Assembly: GCF_011170065.1 (NCBI RefSeq)
Contig: NZ_BLLH01000010.1
Location: forward strand, 1 to 64,000
Reading direction: 5' to 3'
Origin: Pseudolactococcus insecticola
GTDB lineage: Bacteria; Bacillota; Bacilli; Lactobacillales; Streptococcaceae
Length of the DNA stretch: 64,000 nt
A model generated the notes under the pieces. The model did not search any database, was not told the DNA's origin, and saw nothing but the letters and a program-made list of their open reading frames with translations. Shown here one piece after another: positions 18,637 to 27,459 of this stretch (the first letter of the stretch is position 1; each line of letters opens with the position of its first letter). Position numbers and translations under genes: made by a program.

Positions 18637-19023
18637 TCATTTTGCGTTATTTCTGTGGTGGGCATGGTGGCCGCCTTTCTTAAATGGTAAGTTTTCATCG
18701 ACCACAATCCCGTCGGAAACCGTACTTGCCACTTCTTTTGCTAAATCAGATAATGTCGTCTGCACGTCATTTTCAGAAATCTTGAGCTGATAAATCGTCT
18801 CATCCATCAAAATTTCTTTTTGAAGCTCACGAATTTCAGGTCGAAATGCAATAAAAGCTCGATTTTCTTCTAGGCGCTGAATCTTTTCTTGCAAGCGCTC
18901 GTCCGCTTCAAACTGTGCGACTTTTTTCTGAAACTCAGTCACGATTGGCAAGGCAAGAAAAGCACGCGCAACATCATCTGCCAAGTCATCTAAAGCTAAT
19001 ATATTTTCATCTATTGTCAACAT
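18637..19023 (-). CDS. ylbF: YlbF family protein
   Basis: A 128-residue helical protein of the Com_YlbF family (VARAFLALPIVTEFQK, LQEKIQRLEENR, LQKEILMDETIYQLK). Bacillus relatives YlbF, YmcA and YaaT form a complex that affects RNase Y, competence and sporulation. The C-terminus is His-rich (GHHAHHR), which is unusual and could bind metal. The start is the ATG at 19023; the frame continues upstream only through the promoter. No Shine-Dalgarno; an extended -10 ends 7 nt before the ATG. Confidence 0.88.
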   Translation of the reverse strand: MLTIDENILALDDLADDVARAFLALPIVTEFQKKVAQFEADERLQEKIQRLEENRAFIAFRPEIRELQKEILMDETIYQLKISENDVQTTLSDLAKEVASTVSDGIVVDENLPFKKGGHHAHHRNNAK

Positions 19024-19030
19024 TAGTTTT

Positions 19031-19039
19031 ATTATAACA
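19031..19039 (-). promoter_or_regulatory. Extended -10 of ylbF, leaderless start
   Basis: TGTTATAAT, a perfect extended -10, then the 7 nt AAAACTA, then the ATG at 19023. It abuts the T-run of the clpP terminator, so the promoter begins exactly where clpP transcription stops. Confidence 0.65.
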
Positions 19040-19066
19040 AAAACTCGCACATCTGGCGAGTTTTTT
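19039..19066 (-). terminator. Terminator of clpP
   Basis: The stem AAAAACTCGC/GCGAGTTTTT has an 7-nt loop and is followed by T on the minus strand. It lies 19 nt past the clpP stop. Confidence 0.88.
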
Positions 19067-19084
19067 AAGTTTGCTGAATTCAGC

Positions 19085-19681
19085 TTATTTCAAATCATTG
19101 CGATTCATGATTTCATCGATAAAGCCATAATCCAATGTTTCTTCAGCTGACATCCAACGGTCACGTTCAGCGTCTTTGTGGACCTTGTTAATGGTTTGAC
19201 CTGAGTTGTCAGAGAGAATTTTTTCGAGTGTTTTACGCGTTTTTGACAAATGGTCAGCCACGATTTGCATGTCTGTTTGTTGCGTACCACCACCAGTACC
19301 GCCCATTGGTTGGTGAATCAAATACTCAGCATTTGGCAACATGAAACGTTTGCCTTTAGCACCAGACGAGGCAATGATTGTCCCCATTGATGCTGCAACG
19401 CCCATGACGATCGTTTGTACGTCAGATTTGATAAAGTTCATCGTGTCAACGATAGCAAGGCCAGCAGATACTGAACCACCTGGTGAGTTGATGTAAAGGT
19501 AGATGTCTTTTGTCGAATCTTGTGCATCCAGGAACAAAAGTTGCGCGATAATAGCATTTGCCATGTTATCTTCAACTTCGCCTGTCAGCATGATGATGCG
19601 GTCTTTCAAAAGACGTGAGTAAATATCATAAGCGCGCTCACCGCGGCTTGACTGTTCGATGACTGTAGGAATGAGTGCCAT
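19085..19681 (-). CDS. clpP: ATP-dependent Clp protease proteolytic subunit
   Basis: A 198-residue serine protease. The catalytic Ser is in GVAASMGT (about 98) and His in [10 protein letters not shown] (about 123); the Asp follows near 172 (KDAERD). ClpP forms a double heptamer that degrades proteins fed by ClpC, ClpE or ClpX. AAGGAG precedes the ATG. A promoter TTGACC-17-TATAAT with a CtsR site over its -35 lies upstream, and a terminator lies downstream, so the gene is probably monocistronic. Confidence 0.97.
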   Translation of the reverse strand: MALIPTVIEQSSRGERAYDIYSRLLKDRIIMLTGEVEDNMANAIIAQLLFLDAQDSTKDIYLYINSPGGSVSAGLAIVDTMNFIKSDVQTIVMGVAASMGTIIASSGAKGKRFMLPNAEYLIHQPMGGTGGGTQQTDMQIVADHLSKTRKTLEKILSDNSGQTINKVHKDAERDRWMSAEETLDYGFIDEIMNRNDLK

Positions 19682-19711
19682 GTTTGTAGCTCCTTATGTT
19701 TTGATAACTCT

Positions 19712-19740
19712 ATTATATCTCATTGGTCAGATTTGGTCAA
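19712..19740 (-). promoter_or_regulatory. Promoter of clpP
   Basis: -35 TTGACC (19740-19735), 17-bp spacer, -10 TATAAT (19717-19712). Confidence 0.85.
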
Positions 19741-19741
19741 A
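19725..19741 (+). promoter_or_regulatory. CtsR operator at clpP
   Basis: The direct heptad repeat GGTCAGA-TTT-GGTCAAA matches the CtsR consensus with its 3-nt spacer. It covers the -35 of clpP, so CtsR binding should block the polymerase. Confidence 0.88.
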
Positions 19742-19875
19742 GATTTAGGTTCAATCTGACGATTGTTTTCAAACTTTGTGAATGCTAATCTCCAAAATGT
19801 CGAATCTGATAGCGCGTTTGTTAAGGGGATAGGCGGATCGATACCTAAAAAACATTCCAGTAGTTATCTCAGCAA

Positions 19876-21312
19876 TTAAAGATTCACCACAATTAATTTT
19901 TCACGTGTCATCGCATCAATCGTTTTAGCAATACCGTGCACGCCCATACCAGAATTTTTCACACCTAAAAACGGAAAATGGTCTGGTCCGCGCTCTGTTC
20001 TACCATTGATTTGGACAGAACCTGCTTCGATTTTGCCTGCAATGGCAACTGCACGCGAGAAGTTTTCAGAAAAAACTGAGGCTTGTAGGCCGTATTCTGA
20101 CGCATTAGCGATTTTGATTGCTTCCTCATCTGATGCGACACGTATGATTGGCAATACCGGTCCAAACGGTTCTTCCCAAGCCAAACGCATATCTGTCGTC
20201 ACATGGTCGAACAAGGTCGGATAAATCAGATTTCCTTCGCGCTTATTGCCAACTAGCAAGTCCGCACCAACAGCAATAGTATCTGCAATCAAGTCTGCCA
20301 CGTAATCAGCTGATCCTTTGTTAATCAAAGGCACAATCACAGGATTATCGATAGGCATGCCAACTGTTAGTGCTTCAACTTCCGTTTTAAGTCGTGCAAC
20401 AAGATCATCAGCCACAGCATCATTGACCAAAACGCGCTTAATCGCCGTACAACGCTGACCCGAGTAGCTATAAGCGCCACTCATGATCTCAGCGACGGCC
20501 TTGTCAATATCAGCATCGGCACAAACGATAGCGGGATCTTTTCCACCAAGCTCAAGCACCATCGGCTTCATCGTTGAAAAGCTTGACAGATGACGACCGG
20601 TCGTTGCACCTCCCGTGAAGGAAATCATGTCGATGCCTTCGTGTTCGCTGACATAATCGCCAATATCTGACCCTTTGCCTGTAATCAACTGTAACACATC
20701 TGCTGGAAAGCCGACTTTGTCAAATGATTCGATGATCTTCACCGCAGAAATCGCCCCTTGTGTCGCGGGTTTGAAGACGACAGCATTCCCTGAAATCAGT
20801 GCCGGCGCAAGTTTTGCCACAGACAAGTTGACCGGATAGTTGAAAGGTGAAATCGCAAGAATCGTCCCCAAAGGAATGCGCTTGATAATGGCAAATTTAT
20901 TTTTTGAACCACCAGGATAGTTTTCACCAGACATAGAGCTGTCGTTTGTGTGGATAAATTCTTGGACTGTATATCTGATGAAGTCCGCAGTCCGCGTCAC
21001 TTCTTTTAGTGCATCATTCCAAGTTTTTCCAACTTCTTGCATGATGATTTGTGCGATATCCTTCGCATCAATCTCCAGCTGGTCAGCCCACTTGTTTAGC
21101 AACTCAGCACGCTTAAACAAATCGGTATCTGCCCAGGCAATTTGTGCAGATTTTGTCGCAGCAATTGCAGCGTCAGCCTCTTCTTTTGAAATGGCTTGCA
21201 CGCGCCCAATCACGCGATCTTCATAGGGACACTCGATATCAATCAAATTTCCAGATGTTGAGTTGACAAACTTGCCACCGACATAATATTGATACGTTGT
21301 AATTTCAGACAT
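19876..21312 (-). CDS. gapN: NADP-dependent non-phosphorylating glyceraldehyde-3-phosphate dehydrogenase
   Basis: A 478-residue aldehyde dehydrogenase of the GapN type. It has SPFNYPVNL, ITGKGSDIGDY, the Glu in LELGGKD (general base, about 252), the catalytic Cys in YSGQRCTAIKR (about 286) and EEPFGPVLPI, very close to streptococcal GapN as I recall it. It oxidises glyceraldehyde-3-phosphate directly to 3-phosphoglycerate and yields NADPH, bypassing ATP formation. A good Shine-Dalgarno (AAAGGAG) and a consensus promoter lie upstream, with a CodY-like box next to it. No clear terminator is visible; 19742-19875 holds nothing I recognise. Confidence 0.94.
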   Translation of the reverse strand: MSEITTYQYYVGGKFVNSTSGNLIDIECPYEDRVIGRVQAISKEEADAAIAATKSAQIAWADTDLFKRAELLNKWADQLEIDAKDIAQIIMQEVGKTWNDALKEVTRTADFIRYTVQEFIHTNDSSMSGENYPGGSKNKFAIIKRIPLGTILAISPFNYPVNLSVAKLAPALISGNAVVFKPATQGAISAVKIIESFDKVGFPADVLQLITGKGSDIGDYVSEHEGIDMISFTGGATTGRHLSSFSTMKPMVLELGGKDPAIVCADADIDKAVAEIMSGAYSYSGQRCTAIKRVLVNDAVADDLVARLKTEVEALTVGMPIDNPVIVPLINKGSADYVADLIADTIAVGADLLVGNKREGNLIYPTLFDHVTTDMRLAWEEPFGPVLPIIRVASDEEAIKIANASEYGLQASVFSENFSRAVAIAGKIEAGSVQINGRTERGPDHFPFLGVKNSGMGVHGIAKTIDAMTREKLIVVNL

Positions 21313-21397
21313 TTTTTCTCCTTTTGATTCTTTTTTATCATGTGAGTTTTCACCTCATTTTCCCGATAAAAACAATCGTCATTTCTCTTATTTATAT

Positions 21398-21426
21398 ATT
21401 GTAAAACATTTCACACAAGTTGTCAA
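21398..21426 (-). promoter_or_regulatory. Promoter of gapN
   Basis: A consensus TTGACA (21426-21421), 17 bp, TACAAT (21403-21398). The 5' leader is about 80 nt and contains an inverted repeat TTTTATC/GATAAAA (21370-21337) around a small GTGA/TCAC hairpin. Confidence 0.9.
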
Positions 21427-21429
21427 CAG

Positions 21430-21444
21430 AATTTTCTGAAAATA
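21430..21444 (+). promoter_or_regulatory. CodY-like box upstream of gapN
   Basis: AATTTTCTGAAAATA matches the CodY consensus AATTTTCWGAAAATT at 14 of 15 positions. It sits 3 bp upstream of the gapN -35, where a regulator could act on the promoter. Confidence 0.7.
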
Positions 21445-21481
21445 ATCACTATTTTGACTTCTTATGACTGAAAGTTGTGCG

Positions 21482-21514
21482 AAAAAAATAACACTTAGTT
21501 AAAAGTGTTATTTT
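21482..21514 (-). terminator. Terminator of the pyridoxal/HMP kinase gene
   Basis: The stem AAATAACACTT/AAGTGTTATTT is followed on minus by a T-run, about 20 nt after the stop at 21534. Confidence 0.88.
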
Positions 21515-21533
21515 ATTGGACTATTTTCTAGTC

Positions 21534-22334
21534 CTACTTCCCAGTAAAATGGTTAATCGGTCCAAACTGATGCCCAACTTCAATCGGACTTGCAATCGCT
21601 GCGTGTACAACACTTTTTGCAAGTTTAACTGCGCGTTCAACATCAGGATTTTTGGCTAACTCAGCCGTGATGACAGCTGCAAATGTATCTCCTGTACCAT
21701 TGATCCGATCTGTTTTGACATAGTTTTCAGTCAAAAACTGACCTTGTCCATTTTCTAAGAGCAAGTAATCTTTGACAAGCGCCTGTGTGTCATCATCGTG
21801 ACATCCTTTAACCACGATATTTTTCGCACCCAGCTTTTGTAAAATCTCAGCCGCTAAAATCTGATCCTCGTCAGAGTTAATCGTCATCTCAGCTAATTTT
21901 TGCGCTTCATAAAAATTCGGAGTTATCACATCTGCAAGCGGAATCAGATCTTTACGCATGCTTTCATAAGCAGCTTCCTCAAGGAGCTGATTCCCGTGCT
22001 TGGTCATGATGACAGGATCGACCACGAGAAACCCTTTATGATAGGTTTTCAGATTTTTGACAACATTGCCAATGATTTCAGCATTCGCAAGCATGCCAGT
22101 CTTTGCAGCAAGAATCTCAAAATCGTCATAAAGCGCCTTAAACTCACTATCAATGAAACTTGTCGGCAAATTGACCGCGTCATGAATCCCGTAAGAATTT
22201 CCCGCCACAGCAGCCGTCAGAATGCTTGCACCATACACATCACGGATAAAAAATCCGTGCAGATCAGCTTGCATACCTGCTGATCCGTCGCTGTCAGAGC
22301 CTGCAATTGTTACTACTTGTGGAAATGTCGTCAT
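21534..22334 (-). CDS. Pyridoxal / hydroxymethylpyrimidine kinase (ThiD/PdxK family)
   Basis: A 266-residue ribokinase-fold kinase. It has TIAGSDSDGSAGMQADL at the N-terminus, DPVIMTKHG in the middle and the anion-hole motif NGTGDTFAA near 213. In lactic acid bacteria such genes act as pyridoxine kinase (making pyridoxal 5'-phosphate) or as ThiD in thiamine synthesis; no thiamine genes are near, so vitamin B6 salvage is slightly favoured. The ATG at 22334 has AGAGGA upstream; the frame continues 16 codons higher without a better start. It lies downstream of pyc. Confidence 0.88.
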   Translation of the reverse strand: MTTFPQVVTIAGSDSDGSAGMQADLHGFFIRDVYGASILTAAVAGNSYGIHDAVNLPTSFIDSEFKALYDDFEILAAKTGMLANAEIIGNVVKNLKTYHKGFLVVDPVIMTKHGNQLLEEAAYESMRKDLIPLADVITPNFYEAQKLAEMTINSDEDQILAAEILQKLGAKNIVVKGCHDDDTQALVKDYLLLENGQGQFLTENYVKTDRINGTGDTFAAVITAELAKNPDVERAVKLAKSVVHAAIASPIEVGHQFGPINHFTGK

Positions 22335-22411
22335 AGTGGTTTTCCTCTTGCCTTGCCAGTTTTGAAAAGGATGAGCTGGCAAACTTTCTTTTTGATTATA
22401 TTTAGTCTAAC

Positions 22412-25400
22412 TTATTTTAATTCAATAAGCAAATCTTGTGTTGCAATGGCGTCTGTTGCTTTGACAAGAATTTTTTTGATTTCCCCGTCAAATGGCGCTT
22501 CAATCGTTGTTTCCATCTTCATGGCTTCAGTCACCATGAGCGGTTGACCTTTAACGACCTGCTCTCCGGTCTCAACAAGTACAGCCACGACTGAACCAGG
22601 CATGGTCGCACCAATATGATGTTGATTGCTTGGCTCAGCTTTTTCTTTAGCCGTCACGCTTGATTTGATTGACGTATCTTTGAGCACAATCTCACGACGT
22701 TGACCATTAAGATTGAAAAACAAGGTCCGATTGCCTTCATTGTCAGGCTCAGAGATGCTATCCAGACGAATCAACAAAGTCTTACCTTTTTCGATTTCCA
22801 CTGTGATTTTTTCGCCAACGCGCATACCACCAAAGAAAGTTGGCGTGTCAAGCAAAGTCACACTACCAAATTCATTTTGCATTTTTTGATAATCAAGAAA
22901 GACTTGCGGATAAAGAATGTAGCTCAAAACTTCGTGATCACCTGGTGCATAGCCGATTTTCTCTTCTAGTTCAGCTGATACCTTAGCAAAATCAACTGGT
23001 GCAGCATGTGCACCCGGACGATCCGTGATAAATGGTTTATCTTTGAGAATGATTTTTTGCAGTTTTTCAGGGAATCCGCCAACAGGTTGGCCTAAATCTC
23101 CAGCAAAGAAGCTGATGACAGACTCTGGGAAGCTAAGTGTATCCCCTTTTTCATAGATGTCTTCTTCTGACAAGTCATTTTGCACCATAAAGAGTGCCAT
23201 ATCTCCAACAACTTTTGAACTTGGTGTCACTTTGATAATGTCTCCAAACATCATGTTGACCGTATGATACATGCTCTTCACTTCGTCAAAACGTTGTCCA
23301 AGACCTACTGCTGTTGCTTGTGCTTGCAAGTTAGTGTATTGACCGCCAGGCATTTCGTGCTCATAAACTTCAGTTTGTGGGCTTGTCAGACCTTTTTCAA
23401 ATGGGGCATAGAACTTGCGAACGTCTTCCCAGTAATGGTTGATCTGATTGGCATTTTCAACATTCAACTCTGGTGTTCTTTCCCCATTTTTAAGGGCGTA
23501 ATAGACAGACGATAAACTTGGTTGGCTTGTACCAGATGACATGGCAGCCGTTGCCACATCGACAATGTCAACGCCAGCCGCAACTGCGGCTGATGAAATC
23601 ATGACGCCGTTTCCTGCTGTGTCATGCGTGTGCAAATGCAAAGGAATATCTACTGTTTCTTTGAGTTCAGAAATCAAGCGATAAGCCGCCTGAGGTTTCA
23701 AGATACCCGCCATGTCCTTGATTGCAAGGATATGCGCACCCGTCGCTTCAAGTTCTTTTGCGAGGTCTTTATAGTATTTGATGCTATATTTTTGGCGGTC
23801 ATTATCTAAAATATCGCCAGTATAACACATGGTTGCTTCAACAATTTTCCCTGTGTCACGGACAGCTTGGATTGATTTTTCCATCTGTGGCAACCAGTTG
23901 AGCGAGTCAAAGACACGGAAGACGTCCATGCCTTCTCTTGCAGCTACCTTGATAAATTCTTCGATGACATTATCAGGATAGTTTTGATAACCAACAGCGT
24001 TTGACCCACGAAAAAGCATTTGGAACATGGTATTTGGCATGAGTTTACGCAGCTCACGCAAACGGTACCACGGGCTTTCATTTAGAAAACGGTAGGCCAC
24101 GTCAAATGTTGCACCGCCCCACATCTCAGCAGAAAAGAGATTTTGCAAGCCCTGATCCACTGCTGTTGCAACATTTCTCATGTCTTGCAGGCGCACACGT
24201 GTGGCAAGCAGGCTCTGATGCGCATCACGGAAAGTTGTATCTGTTAACAGCACTTCTTTACGTGATTTGACGAAATCAACCACAGCATCCGCACCATCAC
24301 GGTCAAGGATGTTTTTAGTCGTCAGAACATCTGCTGTCTCAATCTTAGGCAGACGTGTTTGATCAAAGTAAGGTTTTTCTGTTTTTGTAATACCAGGAAA
24401 GCCATTGACAGTGATATTTGCGATGTATTTCATCGTTTTATTCCCACGGTCACGCAAACGCGGGAAGTTGAAAAGTTCAGGCGTGCTGTCGATAAAGGTT
24501 GTTTTTGCTTCACCTGACACAAATTCTGGGTGGTTGAGCACATTTTTCAGGAAAGGCATGTTAGTCTTAACACCACGAATCCGGAACTCACGCAGACAAC
24601 GATCCATTTTAAGAATGGCATCACTAAAGTCCATAGCATGCGTGATGACTTTGACTAGCAAACTATCAAAATATGGTGTCACTTCATAACCTGAGTAGGC
24701 ATTCCCCACGTCCAAACGCACGCCAAAACCGCCTGGTGAACGGTATGTATCGATTTTTCCTGTATCAGGCAGGAAATTATTCTCAGGATCTTCTGTCGTA
24801 ATCCGACATTGGATGGCAGAACCTAGCAAGGGTATCTCAGCTTGTGCCGGAATCTTGATATCTTGATGCAAATCAGCACCTTCAGCGATGAGGATTTGCG
24901 CCTGCACGATATCAATGCCTGTCACGGCTTCTGTAATGGTATGCTCAACTTGGACACGCGGATTAACTTCGATAAAGTAAAATTCGTTGTCTTTGACAAG
25001 AAACTCAACTGTCCCTGCATTGACATAACCAACATGTTTACAAAGTTTTACAGCAGCATCACAGATGCGTTGACGTAATTCGTCTGGCATGCCAACACTT
25101 GGTGCCACTTCAATCACTTTTTGGTTACGGCGTTGAACAGAACAGTCACGCTCATACAAATGTACCACATTGCCATGTGTATCGCCTAAAATCTGCACCT
25201 CGATATGTTTTGGATTTGTGATATATTTTTCAACATAAATCTCGTCAGAACCAAAGGCTGATTTGGCTTCTGACGCGGCACGAACATAGCCGTCACGCGC
25301 TTCAGCTTCGTTGTGTGCAACACGCATACCACGACCGCCACCGCCAAGTGCAGCTTTGATCATGACTGGATAGCCAAACTCACGACCAAATTCAAGTGCG

Positions 25401-25825
25401 CCTTCAAGGTCAACAGGGCCTTCAGTCCCTGGAATAGAGCCCACACCTGCTGCTACTGAAGCTTCTTTTGCCTTGATTTTATCACCAAAAATATCCAAAT
25501 GATGCAAAGTTGGACCGACAAAAATCAGACCAGCCGCCTCAACTTTACGCGCGAAGTCGATATTTTCTGACAAAAGGCCATAACCTGGGTGAATGGCTTC
25601 TGCACCAGATTCTAAGGCAATACGCACAATATCATCAATGTCCAAGTAGGCATCAATCGGTTTCTTACCTTCGCCGACCATATAAGCCTCATCAGCTTTG
25701 AAACGGTGAACAGAATACTCATCTTCTTTGGCATAAATCGCCACAGTTGAGATACCAAGCTCGTTACAGGCACGGAAAACGCGGATGGCGATCTCGCCAC
25801 GGTTAGCAACTAGAAGTTTTTTCAT
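22412..25825 (-). CDS. pyc: Pyruvate carboxylase
   Basis: A 1137-residue full-length enzyme. The biotin carboxylase domain (1-450) has the ATP loop GGGGRGMR and EVNPRVQVEHT. The carboxyltransferase domain (about 530-800) has TFRDAHQSLLATR and the metal-binding HLHTHDT. The C-terminal carrier domain has the biotin Lys in EAMKMETT (about 1103). It makes oxaloacetate from pyruvate, feeding aspartate synthesis in organisms without a full citric acid cycle. AAAGG lies 9 nt before the ATG. Adjacent to ftsW, as in Lactococcus. Confidence 0.97.
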   Translation of the reverse strand: MKKLLVANRGEIAIRVFRACNELGISTVAIYAKEDEYSVHRFKADEAYMVGEGKKPIDAYLDIDDIVRIALESGAEAIHPGYGLLSENIDFARKVEAAGLIFVGPTLHHLDIFGDKIKAKEASVAAGVGSIPGTEGPVDLEGALEFGREFGYPVMIKAALGGGGRGMRVAHNEAEARDGYVRAASEAKSAFGSDEIYVEKYITNPKHIEVQILGDTHGNVVHLYERDCSVQRRNQKVIEVAPSVGMPDELRQRICDAAVKLCKHVGYVNAGTVEFLVKDNEFYFIEVNPRVQVEHTITEAVTGIDIVQAQILIAEGADLHQDIKIPAQAEIPLLGSAIQCRITTEDPENNFLPDTGKIDTYRSPGGFGVRLDVGNAYSGYEVTPYFDSLLVKVITHAMDFSDAILKMDRCLREFRIRGVKTNMPFLKNVLNHPEFVSGEAKTTFIDSTPELFNFPRLRDRGNKTMKYIANITVNGFPGITKTEKPYFDQTRLPKIETADVLTTKNILDRDGADAVVDFVKSRKEVLLTDTTFRDAHQSLLATRVRLQDMRNVATAVDQGLQNLFSAEMWGGATFDVAYRFLNESPWYRLRELRKLMPNTMFQMLFRGSNAVGYQNYPDNVIEEFIKVAAREGMDVFRVFDSLNWLPQMEKSIQAVRDTGKIVEATMCYTGDILDNDRQKYSIKYYKDLAKELEATGAHILAIKDMAGILKPQAAYRLISELKETVDIPLHLHTHDTAGNGVMISSAAVAAGVDIVDVATAAMSSGTSQPSLSSVYYALKNGERTPELNVENANQINHYWEDVRKFYAPFEKGLTSPQTEVYEHEMPGGQYTNLQAQATAVGLGQRFDEVKSMYHTVNMMFGDIIKVTPSSKVVGDMALFMVQNDLSEEDIYEKGDTLSFPESVISFFAGDLGQPVGGFPEKLQKIILKDKPFITDRPGAHAAPVDFAKVSAELEEKIGYAPGDHEVLSYILYPQVFLDYQKMQNEFGSVTLLDTPTFFGGMRVGEKITVEIEKGKTLLIRLDSISEPDNEGNRTLFFNLNGQRREIVLKDTSIKSSVTAKEKAEPSNQHHIGATMPGSVVAVLVETGEQVVKGQPLMVTEAMKMETTIEAPFDGEIKKILVKATDAIATQDLLIELK

Positions 25826-25889
25826 TATATAAAGCCTTTCAATTTTTTACGATCATTAGATAAATATCTGATTTTGTTTAGCTATCAGT

Positions 25890-27182
25890 CTAAATTTGTT
25901 GATAGTCAGTGTCTTTGACGCTATATCTAGCCGACATTTCAGCTAGCTCTCGCCGTTTTTCATCAGCTGAGATATTTAGCACAAAGCCAATCCCAACAGA
26001 CAAAGTCAAAAGTGAATTTCCGCCCTGACTTAAAAACGGGAAGGTAACACCGGTCGAGGGAATCAAACCTGAAATCCCACCGATATTGACCAAAACCTGA
26101 GCAAAGAACATGGTACCCACACCGATTGCCATCATGCTGTTAAACGGATCAACAGCGCGAATCCCAACCATGAAAATACGTGTAATCAGGAAAAATAAGA
26201 TACCAAGAATGATAATCCCGCCAATCAGCCCGAGCTCCTCAATGACAATGGCAAAGACGAAATCGGTATGTGCTTCTGGCAGATAGCCTTTTTTCTCGAT
26301 TGAATTGCCCAGTCCACGGCCAAACCAGCCGCCATTTGACACGGCATAATAGCCATTGATCAGCTGGTGACCTGAGTCCCCTGTATCCTGAAAGGGATTA
26401 GCAAAGGCGATAAAGCGTTTGTTGACGTAGGCAATATTTTTCAAAGGTCCAACGGCTGGAATGATATTGCCACCTGTGATTTTTAACAAAGCAAGGATGA
26501 CCAAAACAAATCCACCAAATATCTTGGTAAAGCCCGTCCCCCAACGGTAAGATACACCGCTCGCTGCAAGAACAGCAGCTGAGCTCAAGATGATCAAAAT
26601 GGCATTTCCCATGTCGGGCATGATCGCAACTGCGCCGATCATGATAAAAATTGGCAGCCGCCAACCGCTTATAAAGTTGACCAAAAACTGATTACGGTCA
26701 AACAGGGCATTGAGATCATAGGCCTGGATGCGTTCTTGCTTGGTCGGTGCGGCAAATGTGACTGATAAAAACCAGATGGCGACAAGTTTCAGATATTCAG
26801 CAGGCTGTATGGTACCAATCCCTGGAATAGAAATCCAACCGTGTGCGCCATTGACCGTTGGCGCCATAAAACGTGCAATAAACAGTAACGCCATCATAAT
26901 CGGAATCAGCACACCAAACCAGCCACGGCTCCTAAGTCTGTCAAGGTTCATCCTAAACAAGATGAAGATCATGATCAGCGAAAAAACAAAGAAAATGGTC
27001 TGGTTTCGAAATAAAACATAAGGTGGTTGTCCATTTTCGATTTGGTGTGGTACTGTCGTTGAGAAAACGACGATCAACCCCAAAACGGCAAGTATCAGAT
27101 AAGGGAGTAGTATCGTATAGTTGATAAAGTGACTTTTTTTAAGTTCTTTCATAGTTTGTTTTTTTGATGTGCACACGCACAA
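25890..27182 (-). CDS. ftsW: Cell-division lipid II polymerase FtsW (SEDS family)
   Basis: About 430 residues, ten hydrophobic segments. The SEDS features are GAHGWISIPGIGTIQPAEYLKL, GDSGHQLINGYYAVSNGGWFGRGLGNS, EAHTDFVFAIVIEELGL and GVTFPFLSQGGNSLL. It polymerises glycan strands at the septum. The start is debatable: the ATG at 27227 overlaps an extended -10 (TGGTAAAAT) and cannot be used from that promoter; the TTG at 27182 has AGGA 5 nt upstream; the ATG at 27152 fits homologue length better but has no Shine-Dalgarno. Confidence 0.93.
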   Translation of the reverse strand: MCVCTSKKQTMKELKKSHFINYTILLPYLILAVLGLIVVFSTTVPHQIENGQPPYVLFRNQTIFFVFSLIMIFILFRMNLDRLRSRGWFGVLIPIMMALLFIARFMAPTVNGAHGWISIPGIGTIQPAEYLKLVAIWFLSVTFAAPTKQERIQAYDLNALFDRNQFLVNFISGWRLPIFIMIGAVAIMPDMGNAILIILSSAAVLAASGVSYRWGTGFTKIFGGFVLVILALLKITGGNIIPAVGPLKNIAYVNKRFIAFANPFQDTGDSGHQLINGYYAVSNGGWFGRGLGNSIEKKGYLPEAHTDFVFAIVIEELGLIGGIIILGILFFLITRIFMVGIRAVDPFNSMMAIGVGTMFFAQVLVNIGGISGLIPSTGVTFPFLSQGGNSLLTLSVGIGFVLNISADEKRRELAEMSARYSVKDTDYQQI

Positions 27183-27237
27183 TTTTTTCCTAACTCTAGT
27201 TTCAGCTATTAAAATACATTTTACCATTTTTTCGCCT

Positions 27238-27277
27238 AAAAAAAAAGAAAGTAGTTGAAATTTTCTAAAAACTTTCT
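27238..27277 (-). terminator. Terminator of the coaE-pmrA-rpmG unit
   Basis: The stem AGAAAGT/ACTTTCT is followed by nine T on the minus strand, between rpmG and the ftsW promoter. Confidence 0.8.
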
Positions 27278-27312
27278 GTAAATGTTCGGTTTATTGCTAT
27301 TATATATTCTGA

Positions 27313-27459
27313 TTAAACTTCGATATGCATCAAGACTTGCCGCTCTTTTGGACAATATTTGAGCACCTGTACTTTTTCTGGGTGACTAGTTTTATTTTTG
27401 GATGAAATATAATTTTGCCTACCACACGACGTGCATTTTAGACTGATTTTAATTCGCAA
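27313..27459 (-). CDS. rpmG: Ribosomal protein bL33
   Basis: A 48-residue protein too short for many gene finders. It starts at a TTG (27459) with AGGAG 9 nt upstream, inside the last codons of pmrA (11-nt overlap). The sequence has the L33 pattern: [24 protein letters not shown] and KYCPKER. The first zinc knuckle pair is intact (CxxC) but the second half keeps only one Cys, so the metal site looks incomplete. L33 is part of the large ribosomal subunit near the E site. In many relatives rpmG is followed by secE-nusG; here ftsW follows. Confidence 0.93.
   Translation of the reverse strand: MRIKISLKCTSCGRQNYISSKNKTSHPEKVQVLKYCPKERQVLMHIEV

Noticed and set aside
19742-19875. Possible RNA gene or gene remnant between clpP and gapN
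   Set aside because: No cloverleaf, no convincing hairpin and no homology I recognise.
21400-21415. TGTAAAACATTTCACA as a cre site at gapN
   Set aside because: The central CG of the cre consensus is missing, and the sequence is the promoter spacer.
27256-27270. CodY-like sequence AATTTTCTAAAAACT
   Set aside because: It is the loop and arm of the rpmG terminator and has two mismatches including the central G; better explained by the terminator.
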